DNA of 64,000 bases from contig JAGKWO010000001.1 of NCBI GenBank assembly GCA_021151835.1, positions 248,001 to 312,000 of the forward strand, in the 5' to 3' direction. A program made the translations under genes and the position numbers. The DNA is from Gammaproteobacteria bacterium (lineage in GTDB: Bacteria; Pseudomonadota; Gammaproteobacteria; Pseudomonadales; Cellvibrionaceae). Under the pieces are notes generated by a model. The model worked only from the letters and a program-made list of their open reading frames with translations. It did no database searches and was not told the origin of the DNA. Below, piece after piece: positions 1 to 9,056 of this stretch (its first letter is position 1; every line of letters starts with the position of its first letter).

Positions 1-1609
1 TATAAACATCGCCGTTGAGGCCACCGAATACGTTACCCGGCTTTAAAACACCTTTAATAATGGCATCGGTATCCATGACTTGTTGTGTTGCCAAGCTGTG
101 ATACATACGACGAATCAAATCCGGTGTTGACCAGTATTCGGTAGTTTTTTCTGCAACCGTATTGTTCGCACCAAATTTTACTTTGGTGAGGAAAGAGTCA
201 GCCGGTGCCCATTCGAAATCCAGTTTGAATTCGTGGTTGTTGGCTTTGTTGTAAGTACCGTCGTTGGAATTAATACGTGCACGCAAATCGCGCATGTTGG
301 CGCTGCCCATTTCCGGTGTGATCGCCGCCGGATCTGCGTATTCCAAGGTAGGAATACCACCATTGGACGTCATGATATATCCGGGCCTATCCAAAAATTC
401 CACGATGTACATACGATCCAAACCGCGGTTATTTTGAATTGCATCGGACATGGAAATATCAGCGATCATTTTCCATTCGTCAGAAATATCCCAGGCCGCG
501 TTTAACCCGCCCACGTTCGATTCAGTCGGACGCTCGGTAGTATTCAGTAAATGTGCATAACCGGTGATGTTGTAGCCAGCATCGTAACCGTGGTTGATCA
601 CATTGTAGAAACCGTGCTCATCAACATGGTTCAACGGCGATAAAGTTGGCGCCCACATGTAAGAGCCGGTGGAATATTTTTTCGTGGAAGTATCGTACTT
701 CGAATGAATAATATCGGCCGTCAATACCAGATCATCGGTAGCTTGTAATTGCAGTACCAGATTGCCGCCAATACGCTCACGTGTTTCGTTGGTAATACCG
801 GCATACAAACTTTGGATACGATAAGTATCTTCTTCCAGATCATCACCCGAGTAAGCGTAACCGCCCGCCCAACCTTGTGAAGGATTGGCGAAATTTAAAA
901 ATGGCTCTTCGGTAGTTTTGGAGATATGTTCGTTTTCAACGGTGTATTTAGCACTGGAACGCTCCTGGTAAGTCAAAGAAGCAAGGACACCGAATTTGGC
1001 ATCGTTGAAAGTATTACTGATAACCAGGGAGCCTTGCGGGCTGGTATCCTCACTGTTCTCTTCATAAATACCTTTGATACTACCGGCCGCATGAAAGCCA
1101 TTAAAATCAAAAGGACGTGCGGTTACGATATTAATAGTGCCGCCCAAACCACCCTCTTTCAGCGCAGCATTGGAGGTTTTGAATACATCAACCGTACGCA
1201 CCAACTCAGATGCGAGGGTATCGAAACTAAAGGCGCGATCCTCGTTTTCAGTTGCGGGCGACCGGCCGTTAATTGACACCGCCGTGAAATCGGGGCCGAG
1301 ACCACGGATGCTCACAAAACGACCTTCGCCACCCGAGCGGTCAATCGCTACCCCGGGAATACGTTGTAACGAGTCAGCGACATTGTTGTCAGGAAACTTG
1401 CCCAGGTCCTCAGCGGTGATACTGTCACTCACCAGATCGGAATCGCGTTTTTTATCAATGCTGCGGCTTAAGCTGGCTGCGATACCGGTAATCACAATTT
1501 CTTCCAGGTTGTCACCGGCATCCGTTTCTGCGGCCTGTGCACTACCAAGTGCCAATGTCGATGTCATAGCGGCAATCACCGCCATCGACATTCTTGATTT
1601 CATGAACAT
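1..1609 (-). CDS. TonB-dependent outer-membrane receptor (3' part outside window)
   Basis: Energised outer-membrane transporter for a large ligand, probably an oligosaccharide given the glycoside hydrolases in this genome; the ligand itself cannot be read. The frame is open from position 1609 to the left edge, giving about 536 residues without a stop, so the C-terminal barrel is missing. A signal peptide ends near residue 26 (GSAQA-AET). The TonB-box-like segment EEIVITG follows, then the plug with GKFPDNNVADSLQRIPGV and SIRGLGPDF. Start ATG at 1609 is chosen because AGGAGG lies 8 bases upstream; the in-frame ATG at 1603 is spaced less well. The pattern fits the long Caulobacter/Xanthomonas-type receptors of polysaccharide degraders. 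Confidence 0.9.
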   Translation of the reverse strand, partial: MFMKSRMSMAVIAAMTSTLALGSAQAAETDAGDNLEEIVITGIAASLSRSIDKKRDSDLVSDSITAEDLGKFPDNNVADSLQRIPGVAIDRSGGEGRFVSIRGLGPDFTAVSINGRSPATENEDRAFSFDTLASELVRTVDVFKTSNAALKEGGLGGTINIVTARPFDFNGFHAAGSIKGIYEENSEDTSPQGSLVISNTFNDAKFGVLASLTYQERSSAKYTVENEHISKTTEEPFLNFANPSQGWAGGYAYSGDDLEEDTYRIQSLYAGITNETRERIGGNLVLQLQATDDLVLTADIIHSKYDTSTKKYSTGSYMWAPTLSPLNHVDEHGFYNVINHGYDAGYNITGYAHLLNTTERPTESNVGGLNAAWDISDEWKMIADISMSDAIQNNRGLDRMYIVEFLDRPGYIMTSNGGIPTLEYADPAAITPEMGSANMRDLRARINSNDGTYNKANNHEFKLDFEWAPADSFLTKVKFGANNTVAEKTTEYWSTPDLIRRMYHSLATQQVMDTDAIIKGVLKPGNVFGGLNGDVY

Positions 1610-2270
1610 AACACCGTCCTCCTCGGACCTTTTCTAGTTGGTTAGCTCTTGTAATTAATTGTCTTTTTTTGCTGGTAGTGGTCTTGTTGTTGGAGCTGCT
1701 GAACCAACCTACAGGTCTCCTAGCCAGTGTAGGCAGTACGAATACATAGCTCCGGAATATTCCTTTCAATTTGTGTAGCCGGGCGTCACCCATTCGCTAG
1801 CTAGCGCCGGCCGGTAGCTGTTTCCGATATCAGTGGGGCCATACTTACGCGGCCCTGAAACGCCGTCGCTTCACTTTGGCGCCACACGCAAAATGCTCCG
1901 GTTCAGTTTCGGCAGAAAAGTGAGCCGCTTTTTCAAGCGTATGATTTTTATGGTTTTTTTGATTAGTGCAGTATTGAAAACACCACCAGGAATTATCGAA
2001 AAAGATTAAAAAGCGCAGAATCAAAATGACTACAAATGATGAATTCCGGATTGATAACCCACCTGAAGCAAGCGCTGGATCAAACGTTATCGTTATGAAT
2101 TACCAGTTAAGTACAACACGCGGTAGGTAGCAGCGGCATTACAAGGGATGAAGCGAGAGCAGCGACATTTCGTGGCACAACGCAAATATTGATCGTGTTG
2201 GGTCGTGATCCCTACGCTATCCGGTCCCGGTCACCGGTATAATCGCTAACTTTTTGGGCATCCCGACTCC
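1610..2270. other. Intergenic region upstream of the TonB receptor
   Basis: About 660 bases between the leftward receptor and the rightward methyltransferase, so it should hold both promoters. It contains a perfect 12-bp palindrome (CGCTAGCTAGCG, 1795-1806) about 190 bases upstream of the receptor start. No convincing gene is seen; the longest minus frame here lacks a ribosome-binding site and overlaps the receptor start out of frame. Confidence 0.5.
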
Positions 2271-3014
2271 ATGACCGCTACGGCTTTATATACTGACCTT
2301 TCCGGTTATTACGATTTAATGTGCGCGGATATCGATTACCGCGAGCAATCCGAACAGGTGCGCAGGCTGCATCAACTTTTTGGGAACGGCGGGAATGAGT
2401 ACCTGGATCTGGCCTGCGGGACCGGGCCGCACATCCGGCATTTTATTGATTTCGGGTATAGCGCCAGCGGTGTGGATATTAACCAGCCAATGTTGGATAT
2501 TGCCCGGTTACGTTGCCCCGCAGCGCGGTTTTTCCAGCAGGACATGAGCGTGTTGCAGGTTGAGTCGCCGCTGGATTTGATCAGTTGCTTTTTATACTCC
2601 ATCCACTACAACCAAAGTATTGCGCAGCTCAAAGCTTGTATAAAAAACGTGCATGCTGCGTTAGCCCCTGGCGGGATCTTCTGTTTTAACTCGGTAAGTA
2701 AAAATTTAATCGATAATCGACCCGGCATAAAACGTAACCTGAAACAGGGGGATAGTGAGTTTTGCTTTCAATCCAACTGGTACTATCCGGGCGACGGCGA
2801 GCACCAGCAGCTACAACTCTGTATTGAGAAAACAACTCACGGCCAGACTGAAACCTGGCGAGACCAGCATCCGATGGTGGCCCTGGATTTCCAGCAAATG
2901 CAGCAGTTGCTTGAGCCCTACTTTGACGTGCATATTTTTGAACACAACTACCGGACGATTCTGCCGTGGAATCAATTATCGGGGAATGCGATTTTCCTGG
3001 GGATAAAAAAATAG
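2271..3014 (+). CDS. Class I SAM-dependent methyltransferase
   Basis: Predicted cytosolic S-adenosylmethionine-dependent methyltransferase of 247 residues; substrate unknown. Motif I is DLACGTGPH at about residues 44-52, followed by an acidic segment (SGVDINQPML) that should contact the SAM ribose and by QQDM as motif II. The remaining half resembles small-molecule methyltransferases of the Methyltransf_11/25 type. The gene stands alone in its strand context, 65 bases before a small membrane-protein gene. ATG at 2271 has only a weak ribosome-binding site, but family length supports it. Confidence 0.8.
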   Translation: MTATALYTDLSGYYDLMCADIDYREQSEQVRRLHQLFGNGGNEYLDLACGTGPHIRHFIDFGYSASGVDINQPMLDIARLRCPAARFFQQDMSVLQVESPLDLISCFLYSIHYNQSIAQLKACIKNVHAALAPGGIFCFNSVSKNLIDNRPGIKRNLKQGDSEFCFQSNWYYPGDGEHQQLQLCIEKTTHGQTETWRDQHPMVALDFQQMQQLLEPYFDVHIFEHNYRTILPWNQLSGNAIFLGIKK

Positions 3015-3079
3015 CCGTTATTGCAATGCCATTAAAAAATATCACTTACAGCTACCAGCTAATTTAAGGGTCACGCATT

Positions 3080-3460
3080 ATGCCTGCACTATTCACCACC
3101 ATAATTAACGGCTTCTTTGTCCTCACACTAATCGCCTTCGCCTGGTTGCAACTCAATGACCCCGACCCCGTCGTCTGGACAACATTTTATTTAATCTGCG
3201 CGGCTGTACCATTGCTGGAGCTGACCAAGAGGCGCAATCGTTATGTCTTCTGGATTGCAGTAGCACTATGTATCATCGATTTGGGAATCTACACCCATGG
3301 TGCTTACACTTATTATTTGCATAGCAACGAAGAAGCCTTGATGCAGTCAATGAATCCCGACAAACCCTATATTGAAGAGGCGCGGGAATTTTTAGGAACC
3401 TTGATCGCGTTGGTCATGGTTAGTATCAGTTACTGGCTTGGGGCGAGAAAGAATAATTAG
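3080..3460 (+). CDS. TMEM220-like small membrane protein
   Basis: 126-residue inner-membrane protein with four hydrophobic segments (about residues 5-22, 31-46, 56-74 and 104-121). The first helix ends with LNDPDP, a hallmark of the transmembrane family 220 proteins found in many proteobacteria and in animals. Function is unknown. It is followed 68 bases later by another small membrane protein on the same strand, so the two may be cotranscribed. The family call rests on the LNDPDP motif and length. Confidence 0.75.
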   Translation: MPALFTTIINGFFVLTLIAFAWLQLNDPDPVVWTTFYLICAAVPLLELTKRRNRYVFWIAVALCIIDLGIYTHGAYTYYLHSNEEALMQSMNPDKPYIEEAREFLGTLIALVMVSISYWLGARKNN

Positions 3461-3528
3461 CCTTAGCGTCACCAGACAATAATTGCATCTAGTGAATTTA
3501 TCCCTGCTTAATAAATTGGAGCCTTGTT

Positions 3529-3891
3529 ATGGATTACTTATTTTCCAATATTCTCATTGCGTTAATCGCACTTTTGCATGTGTACATATTGGTACTGGAA
3601 ATGTTCCTATGGGAAAAACCCGCCGGCTTGCGTGCATTTCGCAACACGCCAGAAAAGGCAGCCATGACGCGCGTGTTGGCAGCCAACCAGGGGCTTTATA
3701 ATGGCTTTCTTGCTGCCGGTCTGTTATGGGGATTATGGCTTGGCGAGGATGGAAAACCGATCGAATTATTCTTTTTAATCTGTATAGCGATTGCTGGTGT
3801 TTTTGGTGCAGCGACAGCAGCGAGGAAAATTCTTTACATCCAGACGCTACCCGCGTTGATTGCGATCAGTTGTTTGTGGATGGGAGTGTAA
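3529..3891 (+). CDS. DUF1304 family membrane protein
   Basis: 120-residue inner-membrane protein with four predicted helices. The pattern fits DUF1304: an amphipathic first helix, then EMFLWEKPAGLRAF, a conserved ANQGLYNGFLAAGL segment (about residues 45-60), and a final helix. Family function is unknown. ATG at 3529 follows GGAGCC at 5-10 bases, a usable ribosome-binding site. It is probably cotranscribed with the TMEM220-like gene upstream. Confidence 0.8.
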   Translation: MDYLFSNILIALIALLHVYILVLEMFLWEKPAGLRAFRNTPEKAAMTRVLAANQGLYNGFLAAGLLWGLWLGEDGKPIELFFLICIAIAGVFGAATAARKILYIQTLPALIAISCLWMGV

Positions 3892-4132
3892 ATCGGGAAC
3901 CACGACCGCGATCAGATTCCAAAATGAACTTTCAATAAAGTTTTTATAAAGGATTTGGAATTTACACGCGGTACCTTTATTTCCATTATTTACCTAATGA
4001 ATCAATACATCTTTCTGATTTTTCTGGTGTTGCATCGGGATTTTAAAACAAGGCGCAATACAAAAAGATGCCGTTGTATCACATACCACGACACCCTTTA
4101 GGCTTGGTTGATCTTCTAGATGCCGACCGGCT

Positions 4133-4282
4133 CTACCCAGGATAAAAATGCACTATGAATGCAAATGGAATAAATAACGCGGATAGGAGAATTAAAATCG
4201 TCAACACATTCTCGCCCACACTGTCTTTTTGGGAATTGGCGTGAGCGAGTTCATGAAGGTCATGGTGAGCTTCGGTTTTCAT
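4133..4282 (-). CDS. Small single-span membrane protein, unknown
   Basis: 49-residue peptide starting MKTEAHHDLHELAHANS, with one C-terminal transmembrane segment (about residues 25-45). The start at 4282 is preferred over an in-frame upstream ATG at 4315 because AGGA sits 8 bases upstream. No family is recognised. The His/Glu-rich amphipathic N-terminus before a single helix is typical of small membrane regulators, but this is inference from composition only. Confidence 0.5.
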   Translation of the reverse strand: MKTEAHHDLHELAHANSQKDSVGENVLTILILLSALFIPFAFIVHFYPG

Positions 4283-4732
4283 ATCATCGATCCTACAGTC
4301 AAAATTGACGTGCATACATACTGGACGAACTACCCAATATTTTTCTAGACCAACTAAACCCAGTCCTTCACTAACAGATTAGCAAACCCCCATCCGCGAA
4401 GCATTGACTTCTATAGACTTAATTTATATTAAAAGCGACGCCAAAATAAAAATTCAAACCGCCCTCTTTCCAACCTCGCAAAACGTTATCAACTTCCCGA
4501 AACAAAAACAAAAGTGCGATCACATTGTGAACCACGCAGCAAATTAATCATTAGATCTAAATAAATGTCGTTCAAATAATTTTCCTTCTATTGTCGAATG
4601 AAAACGCCGAGATAAGCTGGATACATGCTTTTTTTAAATAAAAGCAGTGTCGTTATACCCGAAACAAAAAAGCAATAAAAAAATACGAACAACAAAAAAA
4701 CACAGGTCAAATTATTAACAGGGGAACACACA
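4283..4732. other. AT-rich intergenic region
   Basis: About 450 bases without a supported gene. It is markedly A/T-rich with many A-runs and should contain the divergent promoters of the small membrane protein and the GNAT gene. No clear palindrome or terminator was found. Confidence 0.4.
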
Positions 4733-5275
4733 GTGTTGAAAAACAGCTATGTACAATTAATAAGAAAGGAAGATTTAAATACTGATGTTTGCGTTTCCAT
4801 GATGATCAGTATGTATTTCGGGATCGAAATGCAATCAGCCCTCCAATGGTCCAACGAGCATCGCTATACCGAATTAATCAAAGCCCAGGTAATGATAGAT
4901 CAGGGTAAATCCGAAATGCTCCTCGCCAAACTCTACACCGGCACTCCCATTGGCATGATTATTTATACTGAAGCGGACGACAGCCCGGTGCGTCGCATCG
5001 ATGCGCTCATTGTGAGCCGTCGTTTTCGTGGTAACGGGATTGGAAAGATGTTGCTACGCGCCGCCAAAGGGGATAAGGATCTCCATACTTTTGCACCGCC
5101 CATCGCCGTCGATTGGTATCTTAAACATGGGTTCCGGGTGTTGAATAAACAAACCAATGGCACCATCGAAATGACTACCATTTCCCAACACGCAGACTTG
5201 CACCTGAATTATCCGCTACCGGTTTTTGATCAGGTGGATTTGCAAATACTGCACAATTTCAAACAATTGCAATAA
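4733..5275 (+). CDS. GNAT family N-acetyltransferase
   Basis: 180-residue predicted acetyl-CoA-dependent acetyltransferase; substrate unknown. The acetyl-CoA pyrophosphate loop is RFRGNGIGKMLL (about residues 98-109), following the beta-4 strand IDALIVS. A late WYLKHGFRVL segment is the usual GNAT motif B. GTG at 4733 is taken as start because GGGG lies 8 bases upstream; TTG at 4736 is also possible. It ends 7 bases before the convergent ypfJ-like gene. Confidence 0.8.
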   Translation: MLKNSYVQLIRKEDLNTDVCVSMMISMYFGIEMQSALQWSNEHRYTELIKAQVMIDQGKSEMLLAKLYTGTPIGMIIYTEADDSPVRRIDALIVSRRFRGNGIGKMLLRAAKGDKDLHTFAPPIAVDWYLKHGFRVLNKQTNGTIEMTTISQHADLHLNYPLPVFDQVDLQILHNFKQLQ

Positions 5276-5282
5276 CGCTACA

Positions 5283-6188
5283 TCATTCATTTCCATTCGA
5301 TGTGGAGCCTGCAAATGTATTGCAGGCTTTGACATCGCCAGTTTCCATTCCGCGTTTAAACCACTCCATACGCTGTTTTGAAGTGCCGTGCGTAAACGCT
5401 TCAGGGCGAATGCGCCCCTGGGCTTGCTCTTGTAAATGATCATCGCCAATCGCCGATGCCGCATTCAATGCTTCTTCAAGATCACCCTCTTCAATCATGC
5501 GAAAATCTTTATTGGCGTAATGCCCCCAGATTCCGGCAAAACAATCCGCCTGTAATTCCTGTTTTACCGACAAGCGATTAACTGCCGCCTGATCCTTGCC
5601 TTGCTGCAACTGATTTACTTTAGCAGCAATACCCAGCAAATTTTGCACGTGATGCCCTACTTCATGCGCAATCACATAAGCTTGGGCAAAATCACCGGGC
5701 GCACCCAATTTATTTTTCATTTCCTGATAGAACGATAAATCAATATAAAGTTTGTTATCGCCGGGGCAATAGAACGGACCCATTGCTGATTGCGCAAAAC
5801 CGCACGCAGAGGACACACCATTGCGAAATAAAACCAGTTTTGGTTTTTGGTATTGACGCCCCATTTGCTGGAATAACGTCGTCCATATATCTTCGGTGTT
5901 GCCAAGTACGACTGACACAAAATCCACCAGTTCTTTATCTTCCGCCGATATTGGTTGCGTTGCTGATTTATCTACCGGGGGCGCGGCCAGGTTCAACACA
6001 TCAATACCAATTGCCCGTAATCCAAAATACCCCAGCACACCGACTACCAATAATCCGCGCCCGAATTTTGTTTGCAATAGAAACGGAACAAAACGCAAGA
6101 GCAACCCCAGGCCTGCACCGGCACCCGCCGCAGAATAATCACGCCTGTCTTCAATATTGTCGCTACGGCGACCGCCTTTCCAATCCAT
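5283..6188 (-). CDS. ypfJ: Neutral zinc metallopeptidase, YpfJ family
   Basis: 301-residue membrane-anchored putative metalloprotease. The N-terminus begins MDWKGGRRSDNIEDRR, a very conserved signature of this family, then come two hydrophobic segments (about residues 22-36 and 46-62). The zinc site HEVGHHVQNLLG (about residues 172-183) is followed by QADCFAGIWGHYA with the third ligand region. Family length is about 290, so the gene is complete. It is last in the leftward group lpxL-moeA-ypfJ, 34 bases after moeA. Its physiological substrate is not known. Confidence 0.9.
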   Translation of the reverse strand: MDWKGGRRSDNIEDRRDYSAAGAGAGLGLLLRFVPFLLQTKFGRGLLVVGVLGYFGLRAIGIDVLNLAAPPVDKSATQPISAEDKELVDFVSVVLGNTEDIWTTLFQQMGRQYQKPKLVLFRNGVSSACGFAQSAMGPFYCPGDNKLYIDLSFYQEMKNKLGAPGDFAQAYVIAHEVGHHVQNLLGIAAKVNQLQQGKDQAAVNRLSVKQELQADCFAGIWGHYANKDFRMIEEGDLEEALNAASAIGDDHLQEQAQGRIRPEAFTHGTSKQRMEWFKRGMETGDVKACNTFAGSTSNGNE

Positions 6189-6222
6189 AACCTTTACCTT
6201 TTTATGGTACTCGTGCTGTTAA

Positions 6223-7479
6223 TTAGCGAATAAAGCGATCAAACAATATTACGTCCACCATTTCACCTTCTGCTACGGTTCCACGCTCTGCTTCCACACG
6301 AATGTAACAATTTGCCTTAGCCATTCCACTGAGTACTCCGGAACTTTGCAGGCCTGCACTGCTAACAACATTAATACCATTGTTTGCCGAAAAAATTCCG
6401 CGCTGGAAATCCAGCCGCCCCGGTTGCTTTTTCAATGTCTTGGCAGCGATAGCTTTAATCACTAAGGGTTCGCCAGGGTTTTCACCTGCCAGATAACGCA
6501 CCGCTGGCACCACCAATTGATGATAAGTCACAGCCGTTGACACCGGATTACCCGGCAAACCGCAAAACCAGCAGCCGGTTGTACGCAACGCGTTTCCCGA
6601 TTCATTTTCCCCCAATAAACCAAATGCAAATGGCTTGCCGGGTTTCATTGCAATTTTCCAGAAATTTATTTCACCAAGCTCGGCGAGAATATCTTTGGTG
6701 TAATCTGCATCGCCCACCGATACACCACCTGTTGATATCACTATGTCCGCGCATTGTTGCGCGGCCAAAAACGCAGTACGCAACGCGTGCGGATTATCTG
6801 GAACTATACCGAGATCATGTACCTCCACCGGCAACCGTTTTAACAATGCCTGCAATAATGGCCGGTTACTGTCGTAAATTTTGCCCGCGTGATAAGCAGC
6901 GCCGGGCGCCAGTAACTCATCGCCTGTGGTAAGCAACGCAATTTTGATGCGCCGAAAAACATTAAGCCGGTTAATACCCAACGAAGCGAGCAAACCTATA
7001 TCCAGCGCCGAAAGCAAATGGCCGGTGGATAACACCAGTGATCCCAGTGCGATGTCTTCACCGGCACGGCGAATGTTTTCGCCAATATCAGGTATGGTGT
7101 TGATAAGGATTTTATTCCCGTTGCGCGTTACATTTTCCTGCATCACCACAGTGTCAGCACCAACCGGTACCAAACCACCCGTCATAATCCGCACCGCTTG
7201 CCCGGCACCAATCTCACCGGAAAAAGGATGGCCGGCAAATGCATCCCCGATAACATTTAATTCTTGTCGGGCATCGCAGTGGCGTAACGCATAGCCGTCC
7301 ATTGCAGAATTATCGCCGCCAGGCACATTGATGGGCGCGATAATATTTTCTGCCAGCACCCGATCAAGGCTGTCAGCTAGCGCGATATTTTCAGTCACCG
7401 TTATTGGTTTTAACGCACCGATGATACGTGCAAGTGCTTCATGCACTGGCAGCAAACCCGGTTGAACACATCCATCCAT
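6223..7479 (-). CDS. moeA: Molybdopterin molybdotransferase MoeA
   Basis: Inserts molybdate into adenylylated molybdopterin, the last step of Moco synthesis, in the cytosol. The protein has 418 residues, against about 411 in E. coli. Recognisable elements: the N-terminal VPGGDNSAMDGYA segment (about 52-64), IMTGGLVPVGADTVV (about 98-112), STGGVSVGDADYTKD (about 251-265), KPGKPFAFG, and GLPGNPVS with a C-terminal beta domain. AGGGG lies about 10 bases before the ATG. It sits between lpxL and ypfJ in the same direction. Confidence 0.95.
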   Translation of the reverse strand: MDGCVQPGLLPVHEALARIIGALKPITVTENIALADSLDRVLAENIIAPINVPGGDNSAMDGYALRHCDARQELNVIGDAFAGHPFSGEIGAGQAVRIMTGGLVPVGADTVVMQENVTRNGNKILINTIPDIGENIRRAGEDIALGSLVLSTGHLLSALDIGLLASLGINRLNVFRRIKIALLTTGDELLAPGAAYHAGKIYDSNRPLLQALLKRLPVEVHDLGIVPDNPHALRTAFLAAQQCADIVISTGGVSVGDADYTKDILAELGEINFWKIAMKPGKPFAFGLLGENESGNALRTTGCWFCGLPGNPVSTAVTYHQLVVPAVRYLAGENPGEPLVIKAIAAKTLKKQPGRLDFQRGIFSANNGINVVSSAGLQSSGVLSGMAKANCYIRVEAERGTVAEGEMVDVILFDRFIR

Positions 7480-7530
7480 CGTTAACTGCCCCTGTATTGT
7501 TCATGGTAATTCAAAACCGCAGAGTAAAAT

Positions 7531-8487
7531 TTAAACCTGCGGGCGCACCTTGCGCTTTTTCTTGGGAGGATAAAGGCTGGGCTCCCCTTCAGGCCGTGTT
7601 TTAAAACGGCGATGCACCCAGAGATATTGATCCGGCGCCTGACGCACTGCATCTTCGATAATTTTATTAACGCGCGTGGCATCAACCAAATCATCACCGC
7701 TGGGGAAATTATCCAGCGCCGGTTGGATTTCCAGGCGATAACGGCCCTTGGGTTCGCGAAAGCAAAAAAATGGAATCACCGCACAACCGGACATTTTTGC
7801 AATACGTGCGGTGGCAACAACCGTTGCTGCCTGTACACCAAAAAACGGTGCAAAAATACTGTGCGCCGGGCCATAATCCTGATCCGGCGCATACCAGACA
7901 ATGTGACCGGCGCGCAGGTTTTTAATCAATTGGCGAGTATCGCTGCGATGGATGGCACCATCATTCACACGGTTGCGTGCGGTAGCAATCGCGTAGGACA
8001 TTAACGGATTGGGATCGGGCCGGTAAAGCACATCCGCCACAATGTGATAGGCCATGATACGACCGCTGATATCAATGGTCGTAAGGTGGCTGCCGCACAA
8101 TAAGACACCTTTGCCTTCTGCACGGGCTTTCTCAATATGCTCCAGGCCAGTGATGCTGTAGCGATTGCGCATTTTGTTTTCCTGGCCCCACAACCCCATG
8201 GCGGTCTCGGAAATACTCAACCCGCAAGAGGTGATTACGCCGCGCACCATGTTGGCCTGGGCTTTGGCATCCAGGTCGGGAAAACACAGGGCAATATTAA
8301 TCTCGGCGTAACGTTTGCGCGATTTGGCCAGGTGATACAACAAAAAGCCTAAAAAACGACCTACAAGCTGGTTCAAACGCACCGGCAAGCGGGCAATCAG
8401 CCAGAAAAAACCCAGCGCTAACCAGGTTGGCCAGAAACGCGGTTTTAAAAAACTACGATGGAATTGGGGAGATTTCGATTTATCCAA
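7531..8487 (-). CDS. lpxL: Lipid A lauroyl acyltransferase (LpxL/HtrB family)
   Basis: Inner-membrane acyltransferase that adds a secondary acyl chain to lipid A. The HX4D catalytic motif is present as HLTTID (about residue 134 of the 318-residue form), and the N-terminal hydrophobic anchor LKPRFWPTWLALGFFWL matches the start of E. coli LpxL (306 residues). I therefore place the start at the TTG at 8487 (MDKSKSPQ...). The longer frame from a GTG at 8604 would add 39 residues that align with nothing expected and are encoded by a tandem repeat. The TTG has only a weak purine-rich site (GAGAG) upstream. It could be LpxM-like instead. Confidence 0.85.
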   Translation of the reverse strand: MDKSKSPQFHRSFLKPRFWPTWLALGFFWLIARLPVRLNQLVGRFLGFLLYHLAKSRKRYAEINIALCFPDLDAKAQANMVRGVITSCGLSISETAMGLWGQENKMRNRYSITGLEHIEKARAEGKGVLLCGSHLTTIDISGRIMAYHIVADVLYRPDPNPLMSYAIATARNRVNDGAIHRSDTRQLIKNLRAGHIVWYAPDQDYGPAHSIFAPFFGVQAATVVATARIAKMSGCAVIPFFCFREPKGRYRLEIQPALDNFPSGDDLVDATRVNKIIEDAVRQAPDQYLWVHRRFKTRPEGEPSLYPPKKKRKVRPQV

Positions 8488-8499
8488 GGGAGGACTCTC

Positions 8500-8559
8500 T
8501 TCTATAAGGGCACGCTGGAGATTTCTATAACGGACATTTCTATAAAAGACACTTCTATC
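8500..8559. repeat. TATAGAA tandem direct repeats upstream of lpxL
   Basis: On the minus strand, just upstream of the proposed lpxL start, the heptamer TATAGAA (TTCTATA on the plus strand) occurs at 8500-8506, 8523-8529 and 8538-8544, with a one-mismatch copy at 8553-8559. The last three are spaced by exactly 15 bases, and the surrounding bases are also similar. It may be a regulator-binding array or a simple duplication. Confidence 0.55.
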
Positions 8560-8610
8560 ACGCAAATGTGCCAATACCGTATGGGGCGGGATTATAGCTT
8601 GCACGGGGAT

Positions 8611-8664
8611 ACCAACCCAAGGAGTTGGTGCGACTCAATCCCCGGGGTTACCCCCGGGGATTGA
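8611..8664. repeat. Two tandem GC-rich hairpins
   Basis: A 6-bp stem ACCAAC/GTTGGT (8611-8616 with 8624-8629) is followed by a perfect 13-bp stem (8635-8647 with 8652-8664, core CCCCGGGG, loop TTAC). No T-tract follows, and the element lies between divergent genes, so it is not a standard terminator. It could be a REP-like element or an RNA structure in one of the leaders. Confidence 0.6.
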
Positions 8665-8766
8665 TAAACCCGGGGGACTTGCGTCACCCTGACATCATGC
8701 AGATAATCAGTGCCGATAATAAATTCGCCCCAGGCGATTTCATCCGCGCACTACCAAGGTGATTCT

Positions 8767-8988
8767 ATGCAATTACAACAAAAACTGGGTTATGGTTTTA
8801 TCTTCTTTGGCTTGTTATTGATTGTTGGTCTTTATTTCGTTGCAGATGGAGGGGCTTATGTGTTCTCGTCCCTGCTCGGGTTATTGGCCATTGTATTTGG
8901 CGGATTCCAGCTTATGCTCGCCAAACAATTACCTGCACGGGCTGAAAAACACACGGGCAAACATAAAAGTAAAAAAGCACGCAGATAA
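8767..8988 (+). CDS. Small two-helix membrane protein, unknown
   Basis: 73-residue protein with two hydrophobic segments (about residues 8-25 and 30-50) and a strongly basic tail rich in Lys, Arg and His. ATG at 8767 is preferred to the upstream in-frame start because AAGGTGA lies about 6 bases before it. Family not recognised; the layout is that of an inner-membrane protein with a positively charged cytosolic C-terminus. A terminator follows directly. Confidence 0.6.
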   Translation: MQLQQKLGYGFIFFGLLLIVGLYFVADGGAYVFSSLLGLLAIVFGGFQLMLAKQLPARAEKHTGKHKSKKARR

Positions 8989-9024
8989 CACTGCATTACC
9001 TGGAAAAAATAGCGGTTAGCGAAA

Positions 9025-9056
9025 AAAAAATGCGCGAAAATATTCGCGCATTTTTT
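9025..9056. terminator. Bidirectional rho-independent terminator
   Basis: Stem TGCGCGAA/TTCGCGCA (9031-9038 with 9043-9050) is flanked by an A-run on the left and a T-run on the right. It serves the rightward small membrane gene and the leftward diguanylate cyclase gene, whose last codons overlap its right edge. Confidence 0.85.

Noticed and set aside
233..1793. Several open frames on the plus strand and in another minus frame across the left end
   Set aside because: They lie opposite or out of frame to one continuous 536-residue TonB-receptor frame with signal peptide, plug motifs and a good ribosome-binding site.
8590..8665. A tRNA or small structured RNA gene in the GC-rich hairpins
   Set aside because: No cloverleaf with T-loop and acceptor stem can be formed; only two independent hairpins are seen.
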